Counted from the first letter of the stretch, positions 15,648 to 24,286 are shown. The stretch: DNA of 64,000 nucleotides from Bacteroidota bacterium (GCA_018267915.1 JAFDXN010000041.1:62001-126000); one strand, 5' to 3'. Notes: generated by a model not told the origin, from the letters alone. Made by a program: numbers and translations.

Positions 15648-16964
15648 ATGAACGATCAACAAAAGCAAGCAGAGCACCTCTACCTCAACACAGAAAAATC
15701 CCAAAAAGAAATTGCGCAGCAATTAGGCATCGACCCCAAAACCCTCTACCGCTGGATAAAACAAGGCCACTGGCGCCAACTCAAATCCACCACGCGACGA
15801 ATGCCATCTGTGTTGGTCGAAAATATCTACTCCCAGCTCGACGATATTAACTACAATATCAGCCAAAGGGAACGCGGCAGCCGCCACCCCGGCAAAGATG
15901 AATCACTCACCATCAACAGGCTCATCAACTGCATCGAAAAAGTAAAGAAGCAAACATCGCAAGGACAAAACATCGAGTTCATGATGAACTTCATCGACTG
16001 GGTCATGCCCCAAAACAAGGACCTCGCCGATCTGCTCACCAACTACGGCTCCGCCTTCCTCAAAGGCAACACAGTACAAGGCTTTCACCCCTACGACATA
16101 GAATACCCCAACCCCGAAGTCAAGGAAGAAGATGAAGAATTAAAAGAACGTCATCCTGAATTTATTTCAGGACCCCACGCTAGCACGGGTAACCTCGCGC
16201 AGGTCAATTCCCCTCTTGAGAGGGGCCAGGGGTGTGTTCAGTTGAGCAGCCATGCATGGCCCATTGATCCCAATTGCACAAATCCCAAACCCCGTCATCC
16301 CGAATTTATTTCAGGACCCCACGCTAGCACAAACTTGTTCGCATCGAACAACAGCCCATGGCCCACCGACCCCAACCGCCCATCAACTATACACAACGAC
16401 ATCTCCCTCTCCTTTGGAGAGGGCCGGGGTGAGGCACTACTCACGCCGGAAGAAAGCTCAGCGCGCGTTCCATGGCCCACCGACCTCAACCTCCCATCAA
16501 CTATACACAGCAACATCTCCCTCTCCTTTGGAGAGGGCCGGGGTGAGGCCCCTATCGCGTCGGATCAGGCACAAACAGGGCACGATTCGGGCATACCAAT
16601 ACAACTCGAAATAAGCTTCCAACCAACTGAAAATCAATCGGAACAAACAGGAACTCCAAACAATCCAATGCCCGAAAATAATTCCCTCGATAATCGGGCA
16701 TCCGAAACGGCTGGAAATAACTTGGACACCTGCCAACTGCCACCGTCCACTGCCACTAACGAACATCCTACAGACAGCCCGCCGCCACTGTCCACTGCCA
16801 TTAATTTCCCTCCCGCCTCCGAGATCGACTTCTCCAACCCCAATGTCCTCTACGAGCTCGCCATGAAACAGAAAAAAGAGAGCGAAGACGAATACCAGTT
16901 CTACTCAATCGGCGATGCCGTCTACAGGATTAAGGTCGACAAGACAAAAAAGAGACGGCGCTGA
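15648..16964 (+). CDS. terminase-small-subunit-like HTH protein with in-frame repeat insertions
   Basis: 438 residues. Residues 1-46 hold a helix-turn-helix typical of phage terminase small subunits and related HTH proteins (QKEIAQQLGIDPKTLYRWIK, then GHWRQLK). Residues about 60-155 look like a normal helical domain. Residues about 165-305 are built from intergenic-type repeats read in frame: RHPEFISGPHAST twice, SPLERGQG once and SLSFGEGRGEA twice. After a Pro/Ser/Asn-rich spacer, a conserved-looking C-terminus (FSNPNVLYELAMKQKKESED) closes the protein. No large terminase or phage gene is nearby, so it is an orphan, perhaps domesticated. Whether the repeat-bearing product is functional is unknown. 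Confidence 0.7.
   Translation: MNDQQKQAEHLYLNTEKSQKEIAQQLGIDPKTLYRWIKQGHWRQLKSTTRRMPSVLVENIYSQLDDINYNISQRERGSRHPGKDESLTINRLINCIEKVKKQTSQGQNIEFMMNFIDWVMPQNKDLADLLTNYGSAFLKGNTVQGFHPYDIEYPNPEVKEEDEELKERHPEFISGPHASTGNLAQVNSPLERGQGCVQLSSHAWPIDPNCTNPKPRHPEFISGPHASTNLFASNNSPWPTDPNRPSTIHNDISLSFGEGRGEALLTPEESSARVPWPTDLNLPSTIHSNISLSFGEGRGEAPIASDQAQTGHDSGIPIQLEISFQPTENQSEQTGTPNNPMPENNSLDNRASETAGNNLDTCQLPPSTATNEHPTDSPPPLSTAINFPPASEIDFSNPNVLYELAMKQKKESEDEYQFYSIGDAVYRIKVDKTKKRRR
16149..16187 (+). repeat. dispersed repeat (CGTCATCC...TTTATTTCAGGA), copy 1
   Basis: 39-base element; copy 2 at 16293-16331 differs at about two bases. The two are 144 bases (48 codons) apart, so both encode RHPEFISGPHAST in frame. 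Confidence 0.85.
16209..16236 (+). repeat. REP-like hairpin inside CDS
   Basis: CCCCTCTTGAGAGGGG palindrome followed by CCAGGGGTG; encodes SPLERGQG in the reading frame of the surrounding gene. Confidence 0.75.
16293..16331 (+). repeat. dispersed repeat, copy 2
   Basis: Second copy of the 39-base element at 16149, in the same reading frame. Confidence 0.85.
16357..16549 (+). repeat. two 79-base direct repeats, each ending in a REP-like hairpin
   Basis: Units 16357-16435 and 16471-16549 agree at 75 of 79 positions by eye and are offset by 114 bases (38 codons), so the frame is kept. Each ends in a hairpin CCCTCTCC-TTT-GGAGAGGG followed by CCGGGGTGAGG (16402-16435 and 16515-16549). The same hairpin family recurs inverted at 50497-50524. 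Confidence 0.85.
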
Positions 16965-16996
16965 AAACAAGCATTTAAAGAATTAACTTTATCTCT

Positions 16997-18625
16997 ATGA
17001 AGCAGCTCGTCGTTTTCATATTTGCATTCACTGTTTTTCACGCGGTGCATGCGCAGCATGTCAAGTGGTACTACGACATACACGACGTATCCTTCGGCCA
17101 AACCGCCGCTAAGGATGTGGATGGCGATGGCAAGCTCGAACTCATCTTCAGCACTTACTGGAATGATAGCAACGCCTATTGTCTCAATGCCGAGAACGGC
17201 ACGCTGAAGTGGAAACATAAAATGCCCGGCCCGCTGGGCGGTTGCAACGATGCCGGTCCGCTCATTATCGATCCCTACGGCAATGGCAATTATAAAGTCG
17301 TGATACCCGGCTCCTGCATGGACACCACATTTTGCCTCGATGCCGACAGCGGCTATGTGCAGTGGAAAACGGTGACCGGCGGCGGCGATTCGCCACCCTC
17401 CTGCGCCGATATAGATCACGATGGCGACCTCGATGTATTGCACGGCACCTTCGATGGCCATGTAGTTTGCCTCGATGGCAAAACAGGCGTTATCAACTGG
17501 AAGGTACTGGTGGATACCAATGCGGCTATAGAGACCGAGCCGGCAATCATGGACGCAGAGCATAACGGTACGCTCGACTTCACCGTGGCCACCTGGGATT
17601 TTACTAACGACAGCAACCGCATCGCCTGCTTCCGCGGCAGCAACCATTCGCTGGTATGGGAAAACCGCATGCCTAAGAACCTGCTCTACCACGGCACTGC
17701 ATTTGGCGATCTTGATCACGATGGCAAATACGAGCTCACCATCGGCGACTATGATGGCTATGCATGGTGCCTTAATGCCGAGAATGGCAGCCTGGTGTGG
17801 AAAGACACCGCTTATGTATACGTGGGCGCCCCCACCACCCTCGCCGATCTCGACAACGATGGCTACCTCGACGTGATCTATTGTGATGGCGCCAGCGTGA
17901 TAGCCCGCAAGCACGATAAGTCGCCACTCTGGTCCTATCCCTTATCCGGACAGGGTTCCTTCCGCGGCGTAGCAGTGGCCGATGTGAATAACGACAACTA
18001 TCTCGATGTTACCTTCGGCACCGGCGATGGCCAGGTTATCTCGCTCGACGGCCACCTGGGCACGGTCATCCGCCAGGTGAACATGAATACCATATACCAG
18101 GACACCTTCGAGATCGACAACGCTCCCATCATTGCCGATTTTGATGGCGATGATACACTCGACCTTTTTATAGTAGGCGGCAAGACAAGGTATCCAAATA
18201 CCGTCATCGACTACGGCAGGGCCTACTGCATGAGCTGGGGCGCAGGCAAGGGACCTGACTGGACCATGTTCCGCCACGACGACCGCCGCAGCGCCTGTGT
18301 ATGCGATAGCGTGGGCCTGCCCTGGCACCCCACAGATGTCGCTAATATTAAAGCCACCGAAGCTGGCGAACTTGTCCTGACGCCTAACCCGGCCAATGGC
18401 GACTTCATGCTCAATTTCTCATTGAACAGGAATACGGAAGCTATTATTTCGGTAAGTGATATGACCGGCCGTGAAGTGCTACCCCAGGGGAGGAATAGCT
18501 ATGAAAAAGGTTATCATACCGAATATTTCAGGGATGTAGCGGGCAAATTAGCCCCCGGCATCTACCTGGTGCAACTCCGCACCGCTGAAAGCCAGCAAAC
18601 TACAAGATTGATTATCAGACGGTAA
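16997..18625 (+). CDS. T9SS-secreted FG-GAP/VCBS repeat beta-propeller protein
   Basis: 542 residues: signal peptide (MKQLVVFIFAFTVFHAVHAQ), then about six FG-GAP/VCBS calcium-binding repeats with DxDxDG motifs (DVDGDGKLELI, DIDHDGDLDVL, DLDHDGKYELT, DLDNDGYLDVI, DVNNDNYLDVT, DFDGDDTLDLF). These are mixed with PQQ-like strands (CLNAENGTLKWKH, CLNAENGSLVWKD). The last 80 residues (LTPNPANGDFMLNFSL to LIIRR) form a type A T9SS C-terminal sorting domain. It is therefore exported through the outer membrane, probably to the cell surface; its binding target is unknown. It is 32 bases from the upstream repeat-bearing gene but looks independent. Confidence 0.9.
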   Translation: MKQLVVFIFAFTVFHAVHAQHVKWYYDIHDVSFGQTAAKDVDGDGKLELIFSTYWNDSNAYCLNAENGTLKWKHKMPGPLGGCNDAGPLIIDPYGNGNYKVVIPGSCMDTTFCLDADSGYVQWKTVTGGGDSPPSCADIDHDGDLDVLHGTFDGHVVCLDGKTGVINWKVLVDTNAAIETEPAIMDAEHNGTLDFTVATWDFTNDSNRIACFRGSNHSLVWENRMPKNLLYHGTAFGDLDHDGKYELTIGDYDGYAWCLNAENGSLVWKDTAYVYVGAPTTLADLDNDGYLDVIYCDGASVIARKHDKSPLWSYPLSGQGSFRGVAVADVNNDNYLDVTFGTGDGQVISLDGHLGTVIRQVNMNTIYQDTFEIDNAPIIADFDGDDTLDLFIVGGKTRYPNTVIDYGRAYCMSWGAGKGPDWTMFRHDDRRSACVCDSVGLPWHPTDVANIKATEAGELVLTPNPANGDFMLNFSLNRNTEAIISVSDMTGREVLPQGRNSYEKGYHTEYFRDVAGKLAPGIYLVQLRTAESQQTTRLIIRR

Positions 18626-18661
18626 TATGCGTAACAATAAGCTAACCCAAATACAAACGCT

Positions 18662-18676
18662 ATAGATATAGTCTAT
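18662..18676 (+). promoter_or_regulatory. OxyR-type operator upstream of oxyR
   Basis: ATAGATATAGTCTAT fits the half-operator ATAGnTnnnAnCTAT at 9 of 10 defined positions and lies inside a palindrome GATATA-GTC-TATATC. It ends 41 bases before the oxyR ATG and 15 bases before the -7 box, a position suited to autoregulation. Confidence 0.65.
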
Positions 18677-18691
18677 ATCAGCAGGATGTAT

Positions 18692-18699
18692 TAGGTTTG
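18692..18699 (+). promoter_or_regulatory. -7 box TAGGTTTG for oxyR
   Basis: Exact TAnnTTTG match, 18 bases before the ATG at 18718, immediately downstream of the OxyR-like operator. Confidence 0.6.
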
Positions 18700-18717
18700 T
18701 AGTCCAATTGTCCGCAC

Positions 18718-19674
18718 ATGACCATCACACAACTTGAATATGTAGTAGCGGTAGCCACTTATAAGAGTTTCGTCTCGGCCGCCGAAAAATGTTTTGTCAC
18801 ACAGCCCACGCTCAGTATGCAGATACAAAAGCTGGAGGACGAGCTGGGCGTGAAACTATTCGACCGCAATAAGCACCCCATAGCCATCACAGCCATGGGC
18901 GAAGCTATCGTGGAGCAGGCACGCATAGCGCTGGCCGAGTGCGAAAAGATCAATGAACTGATACAGCTGCAGCAAAACAACCTCGCGGGCAAGTTCCGCT
19001 TTGCAGTGATACCCACTGTGGCGCCCTATATACTGCCGGGACTGCTGGAGCACTACTCCACCAAATACCCCGACGTAAAGCTGGACGTGAAAGAGCTGGA
19101 GACCCACCAGATCATCACCGCCCTGCGCAATAACGAGATAGATGCCGCACTGCTCAGCACGCCACTCGAGGAAAACGACATCAAAGAATATCCCCTCTTC
19201 TACGAGCCATTTGTTGCCTACTTCTCTGAGGGTGAAAAGGCACTGAAGAAAAGGCTCATCAGCCCATCCGACATCGAGCTTGACCGTATATGGCTGCTCA
19301 ACGAGGGGCACTGCATGCGCAACCAGATCATCAACCTCTGCAGCGACCAGGTGCAGCGCCTGCAAAGCGAACGTGCCTACCGCTACGAGTCGAGCAATGT
19401 GGAGACGCTGCGCAAGATGGTGGATAAGAACAAGGGCTTCACGATACTGCCCGAACTGGCCACCCTCGAGTTCAACGACGACCAGATGGAGAAGATCCGC
19501 TACTTCGAAGATCCGGAGCCCGTGCGCGAGATATCATTGGTCACCAGCGGCCACTTTGTTAAGCTAAGCCTTCTGCAAAGCCTGATGGATGAGATACTGG
19601 CATTGGTGCCTGAGAAGATGCGTGTGCAAAAGAAGAACAGGAAAGTGCTGCGCATACAAAGCGCTAAACTGTAG
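18718..19674 (+). CDS. oxyR: hydrogen-peroxide-responsive LysR-type regulator OxyR
   Basis: 318 residues. An N-terminal LysR winged helix-turn-helix (MTITQLEYVVAVATYKSFVS, AAEKCFVTQPTLSMQIQKLE) precedes a two-lobed effector domain. The redox signature is present: Cys199 in LLNEGHCMRNQ and Cys208 in IINLCSDQ, the same numbers and nine-residue spacing as E. coli OxyR. It senses peroxide by forming a disulfide between these cysteines and activates catalase/peroxidase and iron-protection genes, none of which lies in this window. An operator-like site sits just upstream. Its last 11 bases overlap the convergent methyltransferase-like gene. Confidence 0.95.
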   Translation: MTITQLEYVVAVATYKSFVSAAEKCFVTQPTLSMQIQKLEDELGVKLFDRNKHPIAITAMGEAIVEQARIALAECEKINELIQLQQNNLAGKFRFAVIPTVAPYILPGLLEHYSTKYPDVKLDVKELETHQIITALRNNEIDAALLSTPLEENDIKEYPLFYEPFVAYFSEGEKALKKRLISPSDIELDRIWLLNEGHCMRNQIINLCSDQVQRLQSERAYRYESSNVETLRKMVDKNKGFTILPELATLEFNDDQMEKIRYFEDPEPVREISLVTSGHFVKLSLLQSLMDEILALVPEKMRVQKKNRKVLRIQSAKL

Positions 19675-20320
19675 CCACCAATATACGGTTGTCGTAGTTC
19701 TTAAGCACTTTATTTACAGGGAACACGCTGTTAAAGGCAGCCTCAAGCTCCTCCCATTCTTTGGGATGATTGACAATGTAGTTGAGCACCACATTTCCCC
19801 CTTGTGATACAGCATTCTTACAATACTCAAGGAAAGCGGGCTTCACCACGAAATCGGGCACCACTCTGCCACTGAAGATATCGATGATCACAAGGTCGTA
19901 TCGCCGGGTGTTCTTTTGCATGTAGCCGCGGGCGTCATCGCAAACGGGTGTGATATTGTGTTCGCCATGTTCCGACAGCTTTTCCAGCGCCCATTTCAGC
20001 ACCAGCTTATCATTGTCAACAAGCGTGAAGGCGGGGTGGAAGCCCAGCTTATCCATTACTGATACCGCGCTACCAAGGCCGGCGCCCAATACCAGCACAT
20101 TTTTGATGTCAGGCAGCCTGCCGACAAGCTCTTTATATGCCATTACAAGCGGGCGGTATTTATGACCGTCTGAGTAGAGCGCATCGGATGTAGCCAATTG
20201 CCATCGGTTGCGGTACAAAAAAAGCTCCAACACGGGATTTTCGTTGCTGGAGCCTTTGCGCACCCTTACCGGGTGAAAGAAGCTTAATAAAACGCTTAAG
20301 AAAAGGTAAAACTTCCTCAT
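19664..20320 (-). CDS. spermidine-synthase-like methyltransferase-fold protein
   Basis: 218 residues. A short hydrophobic N-terminus (MRKFYLFLSVLLSFF) precedes a spermidine-synthase-type Rossmann fold: VLVLGAGLGSAVSVM (cofactor loop), TLVDNDKLVLKWA (acidic strand), DDARGYM and YDLVIIDIFSGRVVPDFV. The usual polyamine-site GGGxG is reduced to GAGLGS and the N-terminal beta-domain is short, so it may not make spermidine. This is a common class of spermine/spermidine-synthase-like proteins of unknown substrate. It lies 27 bases downstream of plsY on the same strand. It overlaps oxyR tail to tail. Confidence 0.75.
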   Translation of the reverse strand: MRKFYLFLSVLLSFFHPVRVRKGSSNENPVLELFLYRNRWQLATSDALYSDGHKYRPLVMAYKELVGRLPDIKNVLVLGAGLGSAVSVMDKLGFHPAFTLVDNDKLVLKWALEKLSEHGEHNITPVCDDARGYMQKNTRRYDLVIIDIFSGRVVPDFVVKPAFLEYCKNAVSQGGNVVLNYIVNHPKEWEELEAAFNSVFPVNKVLKNYDNRILVATV

Positions 20321-20347
20321 AGGCGGATGGTGACGGTCGCCCTTTGG

Positions 20348-20986
20348 TTACTCATGCCGGCGCATCCGTTTTTTGCGGAATAGCGGCACCTTATTCTCGT
20401 TGCCGTTTATGAGGCGGCTGATGTTCTTATGATGCGTCAACACAACCAGGCAGGCTGTAGCAATCGCGAATATCCTATAGCTTACCTCCGGCTCATGGAA
20501 GATGAAGAGTATCAGCAGCGGGAAGGCGACACTGGCACTTATAGAGCTCAGCGATACGTAGCGCGTCAGGAAAAGCATGAGGAGGAACACGCCTACCAGG
20601 CTCACTGCAGCGAGTGGCTGAATGCCCAGTATCATGCCGAAGAGCGTCGCTATGCCCTTGCCACCGCGGAATTCGGCCCATATCGGGAAGATGTGGCCCA
20701 GCACAGCTGCAAGGCCCAGGAACACCTGCAGGTTGACAAACGGCTCACTGGTCCACGGGTAAGGAGAAAGGATCGAGAGCTTTACAGCGATAAAACCTTT
20801 CAGCATGTCCACCAGCATCACAGCGGAACCGGCTTTTGAACCCAGTATCCTAAAGGTGTTGGTGGCGCCTGCATTACCACTACCATGCTCACGAATATCT
20901 ATACCGTAAATATTTTTGCTGACCCAAACCGCAGTAGGAATAGAACCAATTAAGTATGCAAGGACCAACAGAATAGCAATCGTCAT
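20348..20986 (-). CDS. plsY: glycerol-3-phosphate acyltransferase PlsY
   Basis: 212 residues, polytopic. The catalytic loops are clear: GSGNAGATNTFRILG (motif 1, with the active Ser/Asn), FRGGKGIATLFGM (phosphate-binding motif 2) and the final cytoplasmic THHKNISRLINGNENK (motif 3). It transfers an acyl group from acyl-phosphate to glycerol-3-phosphate in the inner membrane, the first step of phospholipid synthesis. It would normally work with PlsX, which is not in this window. An exact -7 box lies 24 bases upstream. Confidence 0.96.
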   Translation of the reverse strand: MTIAILLVLAYLIGSIPTAVWVSKNIYGIDIREHGSGNAGATNTFRILGSKAGSAVMLVDMLKGFIAVKLSILSPYPWTSEPFVNLQVFLGLAAVLGHIFPIWAEFRGGKGIATLFGMILGIQPLAAVSLVGVFLLMLFLTRYVSLSSISASVAFPLLILFIFHEPEVSYRIFAIATACLVVLTHHKNISRLINGNENKVPLFRKKRMRRHE

Positions 20987-21009
20987 CTTAATTTTTAAAT
21001 GTAGAGGAA

Positions 21010-21017
21010 CAAATTTA
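21010..21017 (-). promoter_or_regulatory. -7 box TAAATTTG for plsY
   Basis: Exact TAnnTTTG match on the minus strand in the AT-rich 144-base gap between prmA and plsY. Confidence 0.55.
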
Positions 21018-21130
21018 TATTTTCCCTTCGGTAAATCCTAATAATAAAATAACCTATTTATACGCTGATTTTCACGATAATACTAAGACACTAATTCATA
21101 ATAATATAAGAGTGAAAAGTGCAGCATATT

Positions 21131-21946
21131 CTATTTCGTATATGATAAAACAATCCAGTTGTTCAGTTCCGACCTAGTTTTCAATATAAACCCGGCTTTT
21201 GCGGCGGCGGCGTTTATGGTACCGAAATCTTCTGTCAGTAAGCCGCTCATTAAAATAGTACCACCATCCTGCAAATGCCTGTGCAGATCTGCCATATAGT
21301 GCAGCAGGATATTGCGGTTGATATTGGCCAGGATGATGTCAAACTGTTCAGCGCCGGCGAGCTCCAGCGACCCCTGTTGCGGCGTAATGGCCCTACAATT
21401 GTTCCGGGCTATATTCTCCACGACGTTCTTATAGGCCCATTCATCGTTATCAATGGCGAGCACTTTGGCCGCACCCAGCTTTTCAGCCAGGATCGCAAGA
21501 ATGCCGGTTCCTGTGCCGAAATCGAGTACGGACCTGCCGGACAAACCGATATGCTGCATTTGCTGCATCATAAGCATGGTGGTGGCGTGATGCCCGGTAC
21601 CGAATGACATTTGCGGAGTAATAACGATCTCATAAGGAGTGTCGACATGCATGGTATGGAAATGGGCCCTTACGGTGCAGAAACCCGGTACTACAACGGG
21701 TTGAAAGCTCTCTTCCCATATGGCATTCCAATTTTGCTCTTCTACGTCGGCAAGGGTGCAGGAAGTATTAAACGGGATCAATACATCCTCAAGAGAAGCG
21801 GCATCAAAAACAGGTGAGGAAATGAACGCTATTAATACACCATCGCGCTCTTCAAAGCCTTCGTAGCCGATGTTGCTTAACTCAGCCAGTATTATTTCCG
21901 ACTGCTCTGTATTACCGACCGGTATCGTGACCTGTTTGTATTGCAT
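21131..21946 (-). CDS. prmA: ribosomal protein L11 methyltransferase
   Basis: 271 residues from the ATG at 21946 (MQYKQVTIPVGNTEQ); an upstream in-frame ATG at 21982 overlaps a terminator stem and adds non-conserved residues. It has the short N-terminal substrate-recognition domain, then MSFGTGHHATTMLMM, VLDFGTGTGILAILAEKLG (SAM loop), AIDNDEWAYKNVVENIARN and the ILANINRNILL segment that corresponds to the NPPY-like motif of PrmA. It trimethylates ribosomal protein L11. It is separated from the upstream OmpA gene by a terminator. Confidence 0.93.
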   Translation of the reverse strand: MQYKQVTIPVGNTEQSEIILAELSNIGYEGFEERDGVLIAFISSPVFDAASLEDVLIPFNTSCTLADVEEQNWNAIWEESFQPVVVPGFCTVRAHFHTMHVDTPYEIVITPQMSFGTGHHATTMLMMQQMQHIGLSGRSVLDFGTGTGILAILAEKLGAAKVLAIDNDEWAYKNVVENIARNNCRAITPQQGSLELAGAEQFDIILANINRNILLHYMADLHRHLQDGGTILMSGLLTEDFGTINAAAAKAGFILKTRSELNNWIVLSYTK

Positions 21947-21958
21947 ATGGTGCAAAGT

Positions 21959-21990
21959 AAAAGAGCTTGCACCGAAGTACAAGCTCTTTT
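21959..21990 (-). terminator. terminator after the OmpA-family gene
   Basis: Perfect 11-bp stem AAAAGAGCTTG (21959-21969) / CAAGCTCTTTT (21980-21990), loop of 10 bases, between the OmpA gene stop and the prmA start. Confidence 0.75.
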
Positions 21991-22009
21991 ACCAAGAAGT
22001 TATTATCAA

Positions 22010-24202
22010 TTAAGGATTGGGCTCCTTTTTGTTTACCCTATTACCGGGCTTAGACATTTCAGTTTCAGTATTGCCCGGCTCGTCTTCGTTCATTGAATTC
22101 TCGTCAATCTGCAGGTTCTTCATCTGCTCGTCCATAGTGCCAGGTTTAGCACTGTTGAAGAGGATGCGGCGAGAAGGTACGTCGGTTACGATACGAAACT
22201 CTGTACGACGATTGAGCTGACGACCTTCGGGGTTATCTTTCTTACCGATCTTGTTAGGCGCAACCGGCATTTTATCACCGAAGCCCTTAGCTACGAGGCG
22301 CGATTCTTCTATACCTGCCCTTACTACATAATCAACTACAGACTGGGCACGACGCTTAGACAATTCTTCATTGTATTTCTGAGTACCCTTAGAGTCGGTG
22401 TAGGAATAAATTTCCACGCTCAGAGAGGGGTTATCTTTCATGAAGTTCACCAGTGAGTCAAGCGAAGCTGATGATTCGGGACGGAGTGTCGCTTTATCGA
22501 AATCGTAGAACACGTTAGTTACGGAGAAATCAACGATCACACTATCCATGTAGATAGTAACATACACAGTGTCATCCGGATCAGTGCGTTTAACATCCAT
22601 TGTATTAATGGTAGCACGGGTAGATGAGTAACCCTGCTTATCGCCGGTTACAACATAGTTATTACCACGTGTGATGTTGAACGAGAAATTACCGTCAGTC
22701 GAGTTATAAGTTTTCATGTCGTTGTTCTGGTTAACCATTTTAACCACAACGTCGTTCAGCCTTTCGCCGGATTTGCGATCAACTACTTTACCCATTACGA
22801 GCAGCCTGGGTTCGTATTGGATACGCCAGATATCATCGCAGCAAGTTGGATTTTTCAGGGCTATGGAGCCTACACGGTTAGAAACAACATACGCGTCCGG
22901 TTTGCCCAGCGGATCTTTAATATAGTACAGTTCGTCGGCACTTGTGTTGGTTGGGTAACCCAAGTTCTGCACGTTAGTGTAACGGGAAGGACCACCGTCA
23001 GCCGAGAATATATCAAAGCCACCGAAACCTGACCAACCGTTAGAAGCGAAGTAAAGCTTGTTCACACGGCTGTCGTAGTAAGGAGTGATCTCGTCGTACT
23101 CGGTATTAACTTGTTTACCGGCATTCTGGGGACGGCGGTAAGTGCCGCGACGCGTGTCGTAAACAGAGTACCAAATATCATAACCACCGCGGCTCTGGAG
23201 TGTACGGTTAGATGAGAAGAACAGTATCTCTTTCTTACCAATCTTACAGATCCAAGGCTGAGAGTTAGAAGGACCATCGTTGATGCCTTCACCCAGCGTT
23301 ACAGGATGTGACCATTCCCTACCTTTAAATTCGGAAACGTAGATCTTACAGTTAACCCTGTTAGAATCGGACTCGCCGCATTTTGTAAAATAGAAACGAT
23401 CGCCGCCGGGGCTAAAGCAACCATTACCAACGTGAACATTATCCTGGTTGAATTTGCCATCCATGAATTTCAAAGGCCATTCGAACGAATCGACCTGAGA
23501 AACGTGACCTTGTTTATGAGAAACCATGAAACGTGACATGTACTCGCCACGCTGACGAGGGTTCGCATCTACAACATCGTTCTGGCGCATTGAAGAGAAC
23601 AGCAGTGCGGTATCGCCCAGCGGATAAGGAGCAGACTCTGTATAAGCACTGTTGACATTAGGACCAGCGTTGATGACGCTTTGCGGCTGAGGATCTTTTA
23701 TAGAAGCGAGAGCTTTGTTACAGCCGTCTATCTGAACCTTAGCGTATTTTTTCAGCTTTTTGTACGTCTTAGGATTTTCAGCAATAAACCTATTGAAGGT
23801 TGTAATGGCTTTTTCGTATTCACCAGATTGCTTTTCCATTACTGCCTCTTTGAACAATGCCTCGGGATACAGTTTGGAAGCTAAAGCGTATACTTCAGCA
23901 TAGTAGTGAGCAGCGGGAATATAATCCCTTGTGAGCCAGTAGCATTCGGCCAACTGGTAAGTGAGATAAGGATTACGTTCCTGTTCCTGCTTTAATTGCT
24001 GATAATAATCGATCGCATTGAAATAACTGCCCTCCCGGAATAGGTTATCTGCCCAACGAAGTTTCTTATCGTAGGGCAATGCCGCTACCGGGTCATTTGC
24101 CTTGTTTCTATACTTTTCCGTTTTATGCGACTGGGCATTTGCATCATATTGCATTGTAACGAGAACCGTTGCTAATATAAGGAGCAGCCAATTTTTTCTC
24201 AT
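22010..24202 (-). CDS. OmpA-family T9SS-associated protein (TPR, PD40, CarboxypepD_reg, OmpA_C)
   Basis: 730 residues. Signal peptide to about 23 (ending DANA); TPR-like helices about 45-165 (WADNLFREGSYFNAIDYYQQL); WD40-like PD40 strands about 190-470 (LLFSSMRQN, DRFYFTKCG, EILFFSSNR, KLYFASNG). A carboxypeptidase-regulatory-like domain (KVVDRKSGERLNDVVVKMV) follows, then an OmpA C-terminal peptidoglycan-binding domain with FYDFDKATLRP and LSKRRAQSVVDYVV. The layout matches the PorE/SprE-type T9SS accessory proteins that anchor to peptidoglycan. It is downstream of the PorP/SprF and type B adhesin genes, so it likely serves export or attachment of that adhesin. Confidence 0.9.
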   Translation of the reverse strand: MRKNWLLLILATVLVTMQYDANAQSHKTEKYRNKANDPVAALPYDKKLRWADNLFREGSYFNAIDYYQQLKQEQERNPYLTYQLAECYWLTRDYIPAAHYYAEVYALASKLYPEALFKEAVMEKQSGEYEKAITTFNRFIAENPKTYKKLKKYAKVQIDGCNKALASIKDPQPQSVINAGPNVNSAYTESAPYPLGDTALLFSSMRQNDVVDANPRQRGEYMSRFMVSHKQGHVSQVDSFEWPLKFMDGKFNQDNVHVGNGCFSPGGDRFYFTKCGESDSNRVNCKIYVSEFKGREWSHPVTLGEGINDGPSNSQPWICKIGKKEILFFSSNRTLQSRGGYDIWYSVYDTRRGTYRRPQNAGKQVNTEYDEITPYYDSRVNKLYFASNGWSGFGGFDIFSADGGPSRYTNVQNLGYPTNTSADELYYIKDPLGKPDAYVVSNRVGSIALKNPTCCDDIWRIQYEPRLLVMGKVVDRKSGERLNDVVVKMVNQNNDMKTYNSTDGNFSFNITRGNNYVVTGDKQGYSSTRATINTMDVKRTDPDDTVYVTIYMDSVIVDFSVTNVFYDFDKATLRPESSASLDSLVNFMKDNPSLSVEIYSYTDSKGTQKYNEELSKRRAQSVVDYVVRAGIEESRLVAKGFGDKMPVAPNKIGKKDNPEGRQLNRRTEFRIVTDVPSRRILFNSAKPGTMDEQMKNLQIDENSMNEDEPGNTETEMSKPGNRVNKKEPNP

Positions 24203-24226
24203 GTTCGCGAGCGTTGTTAATGGGTA

Positions 24227-24234
24227 TAAAAGTA
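24227..24234 (-). promoter_or_regulatory. possible -7 box TACTTTTA for the OmpA-family gene
   Basis: 7/8 match to TAnnTTTG on the minus strand, between an upstream terminator-like hairpin and the ATG at 24202. Confidence 0.4.
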
Positions 24235-24251
24235 TAAATTGGTTTAAGAAA

Positions 24252-24286
24252 AAGAAAGGGCTTTAAAAAAAAATTTGCCCTTTCTT
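24252..24286 (-). terminator. terminator/attenuator hairpin between PorP and OmpA genes
   Basis: Perfect 10-bp stem AAGAAAGGGC/GCCCTTTCTT (24252-24261 and 24277-24286) followed on the minus strand by a pyrimidine-rich run. Confidence 0.65.

Noticed and set aside
14352..16600. CRISPR array
   Set aside because: Repeats are few, of several families and not evenly spaced with unique spacers; no cas gene is present.
16252..16614. alternative plus-strand frame with PSPLERAGVR repeats
   Set aside because: Product of reading the REP hairpins in a second frame inside the larger terminase-like gene.
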